Below, piece by piece: positions 23,746 to 36,122 of a stretch of 64,000 nt of DNA; position 1 is the stretch's first letter, and each line of letters begins with the position of its first letter. A program made the position numbers and the translations under genes. A model generated the notes under the pieces. That model was not told the origin of the DNA. It did not search any database and saw nothing but the letters and a program-made list of their open reading frames with translations. The stretch covers positions 34,534,001 through 34,598,000 of the forward strand of contig JBANAY010000003.1 of assembly GCA_037952775.1 (NCBI GenBank), read 5' to 3'. The DNA comes from Clonostachys chloroleuca. Its lineage: Eukaryota; Ascomycota; Sordariomycetes; Hypocreales; Bionectriaceae.

Positions 23746-24628
23746 GGATGAATAGCAATCGCCAGCAGTTGAAATGAAAAAAGTCGAGCTTATTTATGAC
23801 TGGAAGCTCGGCGCATACGGTCAGTAATTCATTTACGCAAAATGGGCTTCGTTGCGCAAGTACGTATGACTGACATCTTTACGAAGTATAACATGTGAAA
23901 AGCCATGCTGGAACTGGACTGTAATTTGGAGTAGGTGGACTAACACTTAATTCGGAGTCTAGGCTTGTGTCTTTGACCCTTGTGACAGCATTAAGTTGGG
24001 ACTCGGCCTACTTGCCCGGAGTATGTATGCTACTCACCAAGCACTTGTCGAGACATTTGAGAGGACAAAAGGGAGAGGGGTTGGGAAAGTCTGGGGATCA
24101 TTTTGGGAACGCCAAACGGTGGGTCACCGCGGAAAACATTATCATTGGCTCTATGTCCATCGAGCCTGAGTCAGTCCGCCGATGAGGCCCGTTTTTTGGG
24201 GTTGATTATCTACAGAGGGTTTAGCAACTCTAGCAATTTCAGTAGCAACTTGTACAGAAAAAGTGACCTAAATTAGATGGGGACTCAGTAGTACAGATAA
24301 GTCGCTTCTTTTAGGCGTAAGTCTATGTTTAGTTATGAGCATTCCAGACTCCGCCACGTATTTCGACTGTTGTTGCAGTAATTCATCTTCATGAACCATG
24401 TAGTAGTGAGATTTCGGCCCGACATGAGTTGCAATAGAGGATGTTTGATGTCTGCCTAGGATAGGTCGATTATGTTACTCTTTGTCCCTCAGAGATTCAT
24501 GCAGATGTACCTTCAAACTCCTGCTCCGAACATCCAATGCTGGCCTAGACAAGACCCTGTCCAAGTATAGTAAAGTTTTATTTTGTCTCTTAGATCTTTA
24601 CTGCTCTCCACTATAGCTAGAGATCGTC
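23746..24628. promoter_or_regulatory. Promoter of the Zn2Cys6 gene and 3' flank of the permease
   Basis: Intergenic region of about 880 bp. A TGAGTCA word followed by CCGCCGATGAGG occurs around 24167-24187. No gene was recognised. Confidence 0.35.
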
Positions 24629-26339
24629 CTAATATTTGATATCGATAGGATCATATTCCTTGCGGGCGCGAGCGTACCACCATGCGACAATTATTACTCC
24701 CGTGATGGCGTATACGACGGAGACATAGTTCATATTATCTCCAGTAACGGGTTGGACAGGAGGGAAAGCGTACATCTGCAGTGGAAGTCATTAGCAAGAG
24801 TTGGGAAAACAAAGTGATGCTGAACTCGAGATTAGCTTCTCACCACAAGAGCAAAGGATAGCCAAAGCAGCAGAACGATATTGCAGACGAGGCCAAGTCG
24901 ACCAAGCCAAAAAGGACCGTGTTTAATGGTGTTGCGGCCGCGAATGAGTAAACAAACAACCGGTATCGCGTACGACGTGTAAAGCAACACAACGCAAGCT
25001 GTCACCATGCTGTTAAATGCAGTGTAGGAAGCCAAGTAAAGGCAGCCAACGATGCTCACAATGACACAGCTTACAAAGTGTGCCCAGAGAGGCACTCGAA
25101 GCTCAGGATGAACTTGTCGGAGGTAATGTGAGCCTGGCATACCGTTGTCCCGTGCGAAAGACCAGCACAGGCGGGCCTGCCAGGTGTGTGAAGCAATCAA
25201 GCAACCGCAGCCCGTTAAAATGATCAGCGATAACAGAACGATAGCCCCAGCTTTGCTTTGTAGCGCTTGATAGAAGAGCTGTAGAATGGGTACGCCGGTC
25301 GGGGTGGCGGCTACCTCGTCCAAGTCCCCGATGCTGAACATGATACCGATGGCGAATAGCCAAGCTGAAACAAAGCCTATTCCCACGGTGCCGAGTATCG
25401 CGATCGGGATGTTTCTGGCTGGGTTGGGAACCTCTTCGGCCATGTGTACAGCACAGTCGAGGCCATTGAAAGCCCAGTTCGGATTAATCAGACCAACGAT
25501 ATACGATATTCCGTCGTTGGACCAGCCTGTATGGTTGACGAATTTCGTGAAGACGAAGCTAGCAGATTGGTGGGTGGGCGCTTTGATCGGCACGACGAGA
25601 ATGATGACAAGAAATGAGATGATGGACGTCCAGAGCGTGGCAAATGTTATAGTTGGCAGAGCACGACTCGAGATGTTGAAGAGGGCACAGGTGATATGAA
25701 TGACCTGATAAGCGACGAAGCTCATCCACGGCGTGATCTCTCTGTGATTCAGGTGTCAGCAGGTGGCTCTCGCAGTATTGCAGTGGCCGGGGCATCAGTC
25801 TGATCTGGGGGCCGCTCGCACTGACAGTTCTGGGTGTGCCATCTGTATGGCACCCATACATAGGTTGCCCACACCAAGAGCTATGCTTGCACATGTGAAG
25901 AGAGATCCGGCCCAGGCTATCCAGCCCGTCAAATACGAGGTGAACTTTGCATACCCCGGGCTCGCTAGTTGACTGGTCCAGAAATATTGCCCCCCAGCGT
26001 TCGGCATAGCCGATGCGAGCTCAGCAAGACTTACACCGATCGCAGAACATGCGACCGTCACAATTATGATGCCATAAACAAGCTGGACGGGACCACCCGA
26101 GTTGATGCCGGCAACTAAGGCAGTGGAGATACCGAACCACGAGTTGGCCAAAGAGAAGCTGATTCCGAGGACCGACCAGATACTGAAGTTCTTCCGGAGC
26201 TGTTCTTCTTGCCCCCCGTATACAACTACTTTGTTTATGAGTCTAGATTCTAGCCAATGAACAAGTGAGAGCACCTACTATTGTGCGAGACAACGGTCTC
26301 CAAATCCTCTTTCTTGTAGTCTTCGACTTGGTCATCCAT
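24629..26339 (-). CDS. APC-superfamily amino-acid/GABA/choline-type permease
   Basis: Exons 26339-26279, 26225-25826, 25741-24844 and 24775-24629 encode 501 residues, typical of fungal ACT-family permeases. The N-terminal tail is acidic and hydrophilic. TM1 begins RKNFSIWSVLGISFSLANSW, the family hallmark, and about twelve hydrophobic segments follow, including GLINPNWAFNGLDCAVHMAEE with the conserved GxDxxxHxxEE-type signature. The tail ends ARARKEYDPIDIKY. These proteins import amino acids, GABA, choline or polyamines across the plasma membrane. Exon 2 could start at 26228 instead of 26225. In context it would supply the amine or amino acid used by the GS-like, SDR and aldehyde dehydrogenase enzymes. 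Confidence 0.9.
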
Positions 26340-27059
26340 TTTTAAGTAGAAAGTATGTATCAGATCAAAATTCTTAGCGATTGAAGGAACCAGAGGAGGT
26401 GAGCGATGTGTAGTGTAGAGTAGGTCAACCCAGCGTCGGCGGATCTGGTATATTTGTAGTTCAAGACTTCTATCATATCGCTGTGTTGTTGTCTCTGTGC
26501 TATGATTTCCACGAGTTGCTAAGCTACATGTAGATGGACACCAAGCCCGCCCCCGTGGGGTAAGCCATCTCAGTAAGTCAGTGGGAGCAGCGGCTCAGCT
26601 ACACAACCGGTCCACCAAGAAGCATGTCACTACCAATGACGTACCCACAAACTCGGGACTTCGAGATGTTATCAGCAGAGCGCGGCCGTGGCTCGAAAAG
26701 TGGGTTGTCTTGCCGCGGTTTTATATATGATAGGTTCGCTCTTGGCCAGGTCGACGCAAGCGTCTGCGGACGCGCCACTGGCGCATCGCGGTACATTTTT
26801 ACGATTTACGGGTTTACTTCCCGCTAGAGATTGACATTAATCATGGAGGCTCGCTCCCCGGACTGAAATAACCGACGATAACCAAACCCCATGAGAGTAT
26901 AGATGAGGCCGAGGCCTTGTCCTCATGTCAAGCCACGAGCCCCTGCATTATTTCACAATTGGGCTTTGTGTATAACTCTGGACTCTGATCCGATTGATCC
27001 GCGACGGCGCACCAACGTCACAAATGAAACATGCCCCTATCTCCTTCAATGAGCCCATC
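26340..27059. other. Upstream region of the permease
   Basis: Holds the permease promoter. A GACGCAAGCGTC palindrome lies near 26752. No complete gene is present. Confidence 0.35.
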
Positions 27060-27580
27060 TTGCCCATCTACCTAGGGACCCTGGAAGACCCAGCCATAGT
27101 GCGTACATGCAGCTTTGCTGGTGCAAGTCCGGCGATACGGAACACCCGTACCCACGCCCTCCCAGCAACAGCCGCTTCCAAAGACGCAATCACAAGCATG
27201 CCCAAGAGGTCTCTAGAAATCGCCTTGTTCACCCTTGAGGCTATAACCCGGCAGTCCAAAGGTGCGCACGCCTTGATCACCCCTACGTAACTCGTTGTGA
27301 TTGGGCTTGGCTAGGTCATTCATGGATCGCCAATAGAAACCACTGCCTCCCAAATGCATTATGATCTCTCTCCTGCCCACATAGTCGCCATACACATTGA
27401 AAGACTTGACAGAAGCGTACTCCGGGTAGCTTCCCGTAATAATGACATGATAGTGTACAAATGTAACGCCACGTTCATGAGGATCATAATCGGCAAGAAC
27501 GTCGTGAGATCTTCACTTGCCCGAGGAATCCGATCATAAGCAAGTCGGCACTGAACCCTGAGGGCGGTCCAATCTCCAGC
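27060..27580 (-). pseudogene. Relic of an N,N-dimethylformamidase-like large subunit
   Basis: Minus-strand frames contain the order VIITGSYPEY, YGDYVGRREIIMHLGGSGFYW, then ELRRGDQGVRTFGLPG and PYRRTCTSKAACTHYGWVFQG. These resemble the C-terminal half of N,N-dimethylformamidase large subunits (TGSHPEYW, GGRLMYLGGNGFYW, RRxxxGxR, PYRR...WVFEG). The pieces lie in different frames and are broken by stops, so at least two frameshifts have occurred and the N-terminal half is missing. Those enzymes hydrolyse N,N-dimethylformamide to dimethylamine and formate. The gene is dead here, but its presence in an amine-handling neighbourhood is suggestive. Confidence 0.55.
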
Positions 27581-28325
27581 GATGGAAGTTTGGTTGACCA
27601 TTGGGCACTGGCCGTTTTTAGCGTTGAGAAGACAGAACCGCTACCATCGACGCAGGCAACCAAGAGTGAAACGCCCAGGTCATTCCGGCGCTTCTTTCGT
27701 CTGAGATGTTGAACAGCGGATCGGTAACCATTTTTTGCTCTGATGATCTGATCTTGGGCATACCAAGACCCTGATCATATATTCTACAGTAGGTGTCTTG
27801 ATGATATAGATGCCGGGTGCTACTTTAGTCATGATTCTTGTAATGGTGGCCAAGCTCGGACTTCAGCTCCAGATTTCTGAGCATTGGCAAGATCCTCTGC
27901 TGATCATGAAGGCCTAGGTAAGCCTTGCAGAATCAGGGTAGCGTAAACTTTGAGCAGTATCCGTAGGGCTTCTGACATGATTGAAAGATAGGCGGGCGCC
28001 GTCGCAGTCTTGTCCGACATTGGCTGTCGGACTCATGTCCGCCCTGTCGCATTCGACATTGGGCAGAGCTGAGACCCCAGGCTAGCCGGCCGGGGTGATG
28101 GATGATGGCTGCCCATTACGATCGGAGGTGGACACACGTTCCTCGCATGAGAGGCTCAATCCTCAGCGGTCGTAGGTTTTATATGAGTCGTATGCTCCAA
28201 GCTTTATTCCGAGTCTTTGAAGTGCCAAATTTGAGATCGTGCTTGTATACCAACGAACCTTTCTACAGTTTTTGCATTCGTCAATCAACACATGCCAAGT
28301 GGACTATATACGGATATCATTCAAC
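27581..28325. promoter_or_regulatory. Upstream region of the first DAL5-type transporter, with CGG-N8-CCG element
   Basis: Non-coding. An 8-bp inverted repeat GTCCGACA/TGTCGGAC spans 28012-28032 with a 5-bp loop, directly followed by CGG-N8-CCG at 28028-28041 (CGGAC-tcat-GTCCG). The same arrangement occurs upstream of the aminotransferase/regulator pair and the second transporter, so it is a candidate Zn2Cys6 site. Confidence 0.5.
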
Positions 28326-30059
28326 ATGGACGCGGACAGCAAGCCGTCGATCGTTAACGGAAGTGAGGCTATCGAGACGAAAAGGGCGCACGCCACCACC
28401 TGCGAAGGGGGTGACGTCGCGGCCGAAATAGCCAAAAATTTTGCCAATGAACCGCCGTATGACAACGAAGAGGAGAAAAGGCTAAGATGGAAGATTGACC
28501 TCAGGCTCATTCCGCTTCTCTTTCTAAACATTACTCTTCCAGCTCTGGATAAGGTTACGCCATCCACCGGGGCTCTATATGGCCTTCGCGAGGATTTGAA
28601 GCTCAAGGGAAGTGAATACGCGTGGGTTGGGTCATCATTCTACGTAAGTTTGCTGAGGTTGCTCGGGCCTACGTCCATGATAACTGACATTTCTATACTC
28701 GTACGTAGTTTGGCTACCTATTCTGGTGCTTTCCTTCTTCGCAAATTCTGCAGCGATTTAAAATCGCAAAGTCAATGTCTGCAGTGATGGTTTTGTGGGG
28801 GATCTTACTCGTTGGCGCTGGGTTTTCCAATAACTTCGCTACTATGTGCGCCACGAGGGTACTCCTCGGAGCTCTCGAAGCCCCAGTAGCCCCCGGTAAC
28901 TTCATCCTGATGACAATGTGGTACACCCGTAACGAACAACCAGTTCGTGCAGGCCTTTTCTACACCGGTACGTGGTCATTGTGGAATTCAAAGCCTTGCC
29001 CTTTGTCTGAACTCCTATGTAGGGCTCGCAACACTGATAACTGGGACTTTGGGGTGGGCTGTCGGATTCATCCACCGCGACTACGCCTGGAGGAGCTTTT
29101 TCTGGATAACTGGCGGTATTACAGTTGTCTATGCGATCCTTGTCGGTTTCCTTCTCCCAGATAATCCGGTCAAAGCTAAATTCATCACCGACCGAGAGAG
29201 ATATGTGGCCATCGAAAGACTAAGGGCTGATCAATTAGGCATAGAGAACAAGACTTTTGTCAGATCTCAGCTCTGGGAGCTTGCCGCGGACCCCAAAACA
29301 TGGCTCATGTTCTTCTTCAATATCTTCGTATCCATCCCAAATGGCGGCCTTACCAACTTTGCCCCACTCATCATCAATGGCTTAGGGTATAGTCCGCAGA
29401 GGTCGGCGTTGCTGATTATGCCTACCGGTGTTATCCAAACACTTTCAAGTTATCTCTGTAACTTTGGAGTCTACTTCTGCATCCGAACCTTTCGCGGGGT
29501 TCAGCTACGGGGCGTGTTCGTCATTGGCGGCCTTATTGTCGGGATGATCGCTACTATGCTGCTATACACGCTGCCATTGGATAGCTATGTGTCGAGGCTC
29601 ATAGCACTTTATTTCTCCTATTTTTATCTTGGCCCATACATTGGTGAGCACGCTCTCTTCCCCCCTCCCCTCTGTTATTTGCCTACAACTATATCAGCTC
29701 GCTGAACATTTACTAACTGACCACAATTAGTCGCACTTGGTATGAACAGCGCGAATACGGCTGGCCATACAAAGAAGGTAACTAGTAATGCCAGCGTTTT
29801 CGCTGCATATTGTATAAGCAACATAATCGGGCCCCAATTTTTCCAATCTTCACAAGCACCACTTTACCCTCTTGGCATGGCTGCGATGCTAGTCGCTTAC
29901 GGTCTCAGCATCTTCACAATGATTTTGTACATGTTATATTGCTGGAAAGAGAATCGTCGAAGGGAGGTGCTAGACACAAATGCCGGAGGGATGCATCTAG
30001 ACACGGATTTTCGAGACGTCACGGACTACGATAACGTACACTTCAGATATGTCTGGTGA
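28326..30059 (+). CDS. MFS transporter, DAL5/allantoate-permease (anion:cation symporter) family
   Basis: Exons 28326-28643, 28709-28967, 29023-29643 and 29731-30059 encode 508 residues. A hydrophilic N-tail precedes EEEKRLRWKIDLRLIPLLF. Family marks follow: VGSSFYFGYL across splice 1, RVLLGALEAPVAPGN, MWYTRNEQPVRAG, SIPNGGLTNFAPLI, MPTGVIQTLSS, and MNSANTAGHTKK with a final DVTDYDNVHFRYVW tail. About twelve membrane segments are present. Members import organic anions such as allantoate, ureidosuccinate, nicotinate, biotin or small amides, so the substrate is probably a carboxylate or carbamoyl compound. It is the first gene of a block containing an aminotransferase and a Zn2Cys6 regulator. 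Confidence 0.92.
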
Positions 30060-30364
30060 TTTCATCTTGAACAGAATCATCAATTGATCACCTTGTATCA
30101 TAAATCAAATATTTGCTGACTGCATAAGTTCATGCTGCTTCTACCCACACGAGAACTGCAGGACACGGCTATGGCCGAGTCCGCGCTTGCGAAGTACCTT
30201 CATTCCCTACACCAGCCCGCTGTTCCTGGAAGTCATGGGCCGATCGATCTTGCACAAATGGATATACTAAACATAATCTCTTACGGCTGGCTGAATGATG
30301 TATTTTGAAAGTCTCTGTCATTAGTGGGCACTGGGAATAATCCGAAAACATCCCATGCTCGCTC

Positions 30365-31795
30365 TCAACCGCTTTGGAGCTCCGTGTAAGCAGCTGCCAA
30401 GCGGCGAATTCCCGCGTCGATCTCGCTCTCCTCATGCCAGGCCCAACACAGTCGCAACCCATTGCCAAAACTAACTTCCGCCCTCGAAGAGCTTCCAGGA
30501 TCTCCAGTTACAGCCATCATACTTCCCGTTGCAACTCTAAGGTTGTATTTCTCTAGCGCCAATCTGGCCAAGTCCACAGCTGACTTGGCATCACCTGGTA
30601 GCTTGAGATAAACGAAGAACCCCCCAACAGCTCTCTCGCTGTTATTAGGCACTAAGTCGTGACTGGCTGATGGGACCCGTATGCCTAAAGGGGATAGATG
30701 TGTTTTGATCGACTCCAGCATAGACTCAGAACGCCTTTGATAGGTAGGGATCAAGGTATCCATGATATATTCCTGCAGCAGTCCCGATTGCAGCATTTCT
30801 CCCACAATCATGGACGAGAAGTGTCCCTGGCACCCGCCTGAGACAACCGCACCCAGCTTGCATAAGTCCCTTGCTGTATTCTCTGAACCTTCGATCCATC
30901 CAACTCTGATACCGGGGGCTATAATCTTGGAGAAGGAGCCATTACTGACGGCATTACCCCAGGGAAGCTGACCCGGTAGACGACGATCGATGTCGACAAG
31001 TCTCAGGGGTGGTGGAGGAAGTTTTTTGCCGGCACTCGCAGAGGCATTTGGCCACCGCAGAGAGTCGTAGACGTCGTCGGCGATTATCAGAGCATCCACT
31101 TCCCGTGCCAACTTGACCAATTGAGTCCGGCGAGTCAACGACATAGTTCCACCGCTCGGGTTACTGAAAGTCGGAACAGCATAAATGATGTGTCGGTAGA
31201 CCTTCCGCAGCGTTTTTTTTTGGCCATCTGATGAAGGGGAGCCTTTTGGTGTCTGTGCGTCAACACCGGCGATCTGTTCCCTTAGAAACTCGATGTCAAT
31301 CCCCTGCTCATCCTCGGGCACTCCTCGAAGGCGATCATGAAAACCAGCTTGTTGAAAGACAGGGCAAGCCAAAAAGTAGGTCGGCTCCACCATCCAAATC
31401 ATCCGAGTGACGGAAGGCTCAGTAAAGCGAGAAAGTAGATAGCTCAAGCCTGCTGATGCGCCGTTGGTTATGAATAAGTACTCTGGTAAGCAGCATTCCG
31501 TATCCAGACCGTACAATTCATTCAGCCACTTCGCCGTAGCTTGTCGGAGAGATGGATGGCCTGGATCTGGTCCATATACAAGAGCTTGCTGGGCGAGACT
31601 CTTTTCCAACAACACTCTGTTGGCAGAATTCGCTAGCTGCTGTGTGGGAAATAAATTCGGGCTTGGCCAGCTGGAAACATTTACACAATTAACACAGAAT
31701 GTTCTCGGGAATCTCGGTTTGGGCCAGTCCAAATTAGAGTGAACGATTTTAGCTTACCCAAGCTGGAGGTTGATGTGTTGTGTAGTGTCATTCAT
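30365..31795 (-). CDS. PLP-dependent class I/II aminotransferase
   Basis: Exons 31795-31758 and 31670-30365 encode 447 residues. The tiny first exon MNDTTQHINLQLG joins WPSPNLFPTQQL to give the usual N-terminus. Key sites: YGPDPGHPSLR, NGASAGLSY (phosphate loop), PTFSNPSGGTMS (PLP-contacting Asn), ADDVYDSLRW (Asp/Tyr) and NGSFSKIIAPGIRVGWIEG (Schiff-base Lys and phosphate Arg). The fold and motifs fit the kynurenine/2-aminoadipate aminotransferase-like group without a DNA-binding domain. The amino donor cannot be told from sequence. It is divergent from the Zn2Cys6 gene at 32905. Confidence 0.92.
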
Positions 31796-32904
31796 TGCAT
31801 CCATCTGATAAAACTAGAATGCGCCGTTGGGGCTTGACAAAACAGTGCTTCTTGTTGTGGGCTAGTCCTTCTATTTGGAAAGTAAAAATGCTAGATAATT
31901 AATCTGATGAGACCCTCCAACTAAGGTGAGAGAACCGAGGGCTAGAATGAGTACATTCACAAGCGGACAGGCGTCGGACATGACCCCACAGTCGGCGGAC
32001 TTTTGTCCGACAACAACCCCCTGAGCCAAGGACTTGCGCGCCAGCTCATGGCTCTTCCCATAAGCCTGTGGTTGGCCGCTAGTCATTCCAATTGCGAAGG
32101 GAACGAAAGTGGCTTGCCACATCTGAAGAGTGGATGGTGCGGCTAATCAGTTGGCCAAGACGTCGCGGGGTGTTGACACACCAGGAGTGACAGAAACGCC
32201 CAGCAATTTGAACCAACACGCAGTAGCTTGCCAGCTCAACCGGCTTTACTTGGTCTGGACTTGAGCAGATCCACCTGTGATGCAGCGCTCTATGGTGAAA
32301 ATGGTCGTTCCTGGCTCTGATTCATTGCGCATGATCGCCTAGTAAGTGTCTGGCCTGTGCTGGCGGTCCAAATCATCACTACCGGGTAGGCCGACTGGAG
32401 TGGGGACTCAGAATTGTGTACCAGCCTCTTCAGGGCCTCAAGTAGTATCGAGAGATCACGTGATAACCCCAGCGTGACTCCACTCATCCGGGGCATCGGG
32501 GACGGCTCCACAATCTCCACTGTCTGATAACACAGCCCAGCGCGCGCTAGGCGCTCTGTTCCTCAGTATCCTATCCTTGGGGTGTCAACTGCTGATAAGC
32601 CAGTTAGTAGACTTAGAGTCCGAGTTGTCTACTGGGCGACCAGCAAATCGTTTAGCGAACCTTATCCGTGCTCCGCAGGTCGCTCTGATCCCCCACCTCC
32701 CCCTCGACCCCCTTTCCCTTAAACATTGTCTTTCAGCATGCACATGCCAGACTTGCTACACCTAGGATATGTGTTCGGGCGCGCAACTTGTCAACATACC
32801 TCCGGTACTTCTTGATAGGATCAGAGCAAAACGGTAGACAGGGAGATCTTCTGGCAAATAACAGCCAAAGGGTTCAAACGTGCAACCTAGGCCAGATAGG
32901 CAAG
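31796..32904. promoter_or_regulatory. Bidirectional promoter region, aminotransferase (-) / Zn2Cys6 factor (+), with CGG-N8-CCG element
   Basis: 1.1 kb between divergent starts. CGG-N8-CCG at 31996-32009 reads CGGAC-tttt-GTCCG and is followed by GTCCGACA; GCGTCGGACA lies just upstream at 31971-31980. The same words recur near 28.02 kb and 36.1-36.2 kb. A Zn2Cys6 dimer site in the promoter of a Zn2Cys6 gene is consistent with autoregulation, which is inference. Confidence 0.5.
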
Positions 32905-35102
32905 ATGGACGAAGCCGTCGGGGACATCGACCTCGACGATAACCTGCTAGTCCCCAGGAAACAGTTACGTCGCATTGCGTGCGTTCGGTGCAGGAGGCGA
33001 AAGAAGCGATGTGACCATGCCTTGCCCGTATGCGGCGAGTGCCGCAAGGCAGGTCTGCTCGAATGCATCCAGTCCGGCGTGGTGCGACAGGGCTCCTCTG
33101 TTACCATCCCCTTGGCCTACCTCCGCCATCTGGAGGAAGGCCTTTCACAATCGCCGCCTGGCTCTGCGTTCTATCAAAACCAACGTGATGGTGTTGATGC
33201 CACGGATAGCACCAAGCATGACACCAGCGGCGGCAGTAGCACGGGAGGTTTGCCTCGAGACCTGTCGCCAGTTGAGCTAGGACCCCAAACAGCTTATCCC
33301 TCGCCAGCGAAGGATGCTGCCTTTAGTCACACCGGATATCGTGCCACTTCGACTGTCCACGCCTCCGATTGTGTTGGAGAACCAGCCCCTGGGACTTCCT
33401 GCCTTGCGCAAAAACAGTACGCAGAGTCAGCAACGGCGGCAGCTGGATCGAGAATCGTGTTAGATGGGGAAATAGCCAAGGCACTGCCCTTGGCCTGGGC
33501 TGAACATTATGCTAGTATCTATTTCCAGCACATGCAGCCACAATGGCCATTCATGGACCAAGCATCGTGGTATTCCAGCTTCGCGGCGTGGTTGGACGAT
33601 CCAAACAGCCTGACCAGACCAAGCCGTTTTCTCGTTCGGCTCGTCGTATCCATTGGTGCACTCGTCTGCAGCTCTTTCCGACCCAATTGCCCACATCTAC
33701 AGAACAGTCAGAGCACCTACCGCAGCGCCCTTCAGTACGACCTCGGTGACCTCATGCGAAGCAAGTCCATGTTGCCAAGGACCCAGGGAGCCCTGCTGCT
33801 CCTGGTCTACGCATTCCATGGATCCTCCCCAGAACCTATCGAGCAGTGCCTGAGGTTTGCCATGATGAACTGCGTCAGCCTGATTACGGAACTTGAGGAG
33901 CAGCCAGAGCATCAGAGACGGGAAGTTGATGCACAAAATAGCCGAAACATTTACCAAAGCGTCGTCATGAGCTGCCATATTCTGAATGAAGTCGTGTCAT
34001 CAGGGTGGACCTATCCGCAAGATCTTATGGGCGAGATAGGGGACGACAAGGTTAGTATCCGTGCTGCCTAGGTGTCCTTGGGATCCTATTACTCTCATTT
34101 GGTGTTATTGTCTGTGATGGCATGCTAATCTTTTCAGTTACTACAACATGTCTCGCAAATCCAGCCCTGCCCGGATTTTCCTGCCGTCTTTGACCAATTA
34201 TTCCAGTTGAGATGCATACAGTCAAGGATCAGGCATGACAATAGGAGACTACGGTATCTGGACCTCGATGATCCTTTGCGAAGGAGATGCCATACGCGCT
34301 TCAAGGCTGAGCTGGAGGAATGGAAGAGGCGTGTGCAGTCAATCGACAGCCCTGAGTCCTGTAGCGACCCCATCTACCATGCTCCCAACTCCCTCTTCAA
34401 ACTTTACGACTATAGCCTGGCGATCCTGATGCAGGATAAGCCTTTTATGACAGTGGTAGAGAATATAAATGAGTTGGTACGATGCTGTAGCGAGGCATGT
34501 TGTACATTCCAGGTTTCCCAAGAATATGACCCGATTGTCTACTGGACTTGGGCATCGGTAAGTCTCGAGTGGCTCTTGTCCTGTGTTCTTCACCTTACCA
34601 GAAACCTAACTCGGAGCAGCTGATGTACCAATTCAGGCTGGGCATTCTCGTGCTCTATTGTTATTTGATCACCCCCAATGCCGCTACAGAAGAAGCCGGT
34701 TTCCCCCTGCAAGAGGCGATCGATGGCGTGCAGAATTGCCGAAAGACGTTGTTAAAGTTCTCTCTTCGTTGGGCCAAATCCATGATATTTCTCGACGCCT
34801 TTCAAATCTTGACAGAGACCGTCTGTGATGGTCCTACGTTCGGCATCACTAGTGATGATCCTAGCTTTATGGGCTTCTCATCCGATCTCCCCTCTAGCCG
34901 ACGATGCCATACCAATCACGGTGACCGCTTAGCAAGTCTTGACGAATGTATTTTGGAGATGAAGCTACAGAAGGTTCACTCAGCTGTGATATCTTTGATA
35001 CAGGAAATGATTATCGGGATGCAAGCAAGGGAGACGGACACTACCCAGTTGCCACTTGCCCCAGCCTTGTATCATGGGGGCCTCGATCTTTTCAACTTTT
35101 AG
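32905..35102 (+). CDS. Zn2Cys6 transcription factor
   Basis: Exons 32905-34050, 34138-34557 and 34620-35102 encode 682 residues. The first in-frame ATG giving a normal N-terminus is 32905 (MDEAVGDIDLDD). The zinc cluster CVRCRRRKKRC...CGECRKAGLLEC lies near residues 27-55, with a basic linker. A long middle region contains LAWAEHYASIYFQHMQPQWPF, the start of the fungal TF activation domain. The C-terminus is helical and acidic-poor. It sits among the DAL5-type transporters, an aminotransferase and a SnoaL-like gene, and is the obvious candidate local regulator. A 30-nt T run (35178-35207) lies 75 bp beyond its stop codon. Confidence 0.9.
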
Positions 35103-35175
35103 TTTGCCTATTGAGCCGACCAAGTTGCGGTATGCGCGCCAGTCCGACTCCATTTGATTGCATTTCCATGCGACT

Positions 35176-35177
<2 letters not shown>

Positions 35178-35207
<30 letters not shown>
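35178..35207. repeat. 30-nt poly-T tract
   Basis: An uninterrupted run of T between the convergent Zn2Cys6 and SnoaL-like genes. It could be a retroposed poly(A) tail or slippage. The length in the assembly is unlikely to be exact. Confidence 0.8.
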
Positions 35208-35210
<3 letters not shown>

Positions 35211-35304
35211 TCCCCCAATGTTGTCTGGGCATCTATCGTTGGGTACAGGATTTACCGCAGAAGGCCCCATTATGGCTCAATACAACATATTCTGGGTCGA
35301 GTAA

Positions 35305-35803
35305 TTAGATTGACTTCTTCTGGAGCGTCTTGTGAATACTTACAAAGTTGATTTTGTAGTCACAAACTCTCTGAATACCGTTCTCTTCGGCGTAGGTCTG
35401 CTTAGCTGTCCAGGACCCTTGTTGCTCCTGCCCGTTGGATCGTTGATAAGTAGTTACACCCTCGATCTTCAAGACGAGTGGCGATGACTGGATGACATCT
35501 ACCTTCTTTACATCATGAACACGTGAGACAGTGTTGTTCCAGCTGTCAACAATGTACTTCTTCAACTCTGTTGAATCCTGTTGTGAGTGTCTAGAAAATG
35601 TTGCCTGATATTGCAATTCTCAACCGACCTTCTGGGCCAACAGGTGACATCTCGCCCTTATGTAGCTTCCCATTCTTGGTAAAGCAGTCAACCCAGACGT
35701 CATGGGCAGCCTTCCGATCGGCAGCCTCATACATGAAATCAACGCCACGCTTCGTCTCCGGCTGCAGTGCCTTGGGGTCGTATTCGTAATCGAGGATTGC
35801 CAT
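35305..35803 (-). CDS. SnoaL-like / NTF2-like small protein
   Basis: Exons 35803-35629 and 35567-35305 encode 145 residues. The N-terminus reads ALQPETKRGVDFMYEAADRK, followed by AHDVWVDCFTKNGKLHKGE, a splice forming GPEELKKYIVDSWNNTVSR, and a C-terminal beta-rich part (PLVLKIEGVTTY...GSWTAKQTYAEENG). This pattern fits the cone-shaped NTF2/SnoaL fold used by small isomerases, dehydratases and ligand-binding proteins in fungi. No catalytic residue can be assigned with confidence. It lies convergent to the Zn2Cys6 gene and divergent from the second DAL5-type transporter. Confidence 0.75.
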
Positions 35804-36122
35804 GATGAGATGGGTTAATGCAATGCGGAGGTTGCGTCTTCGTATTTCTAAGCTGTTATCTGATTCTGGTTCAGAGTGATACGAGCATAAGGCAAAGATG
35901 TTTGGAACAATTCACAAAATATAGGAATTAGGCTAGACGAAGGCCCTTAAGTAAGGATCACTCTGAGGGGGGACAGCATATCCTTCCGGCGGGCATTCCA
36001 ACCCCCTTCCTCTTCTCTCCCGCTTCCTGTCATACTGCCTCTCTATTCTCGAAGAGTATGTGGAGAAATCCACAAACACACAGCCGTTTGCGCGGAAGAC
36101 GGCGCGTGCCTCCACTCTCAGT

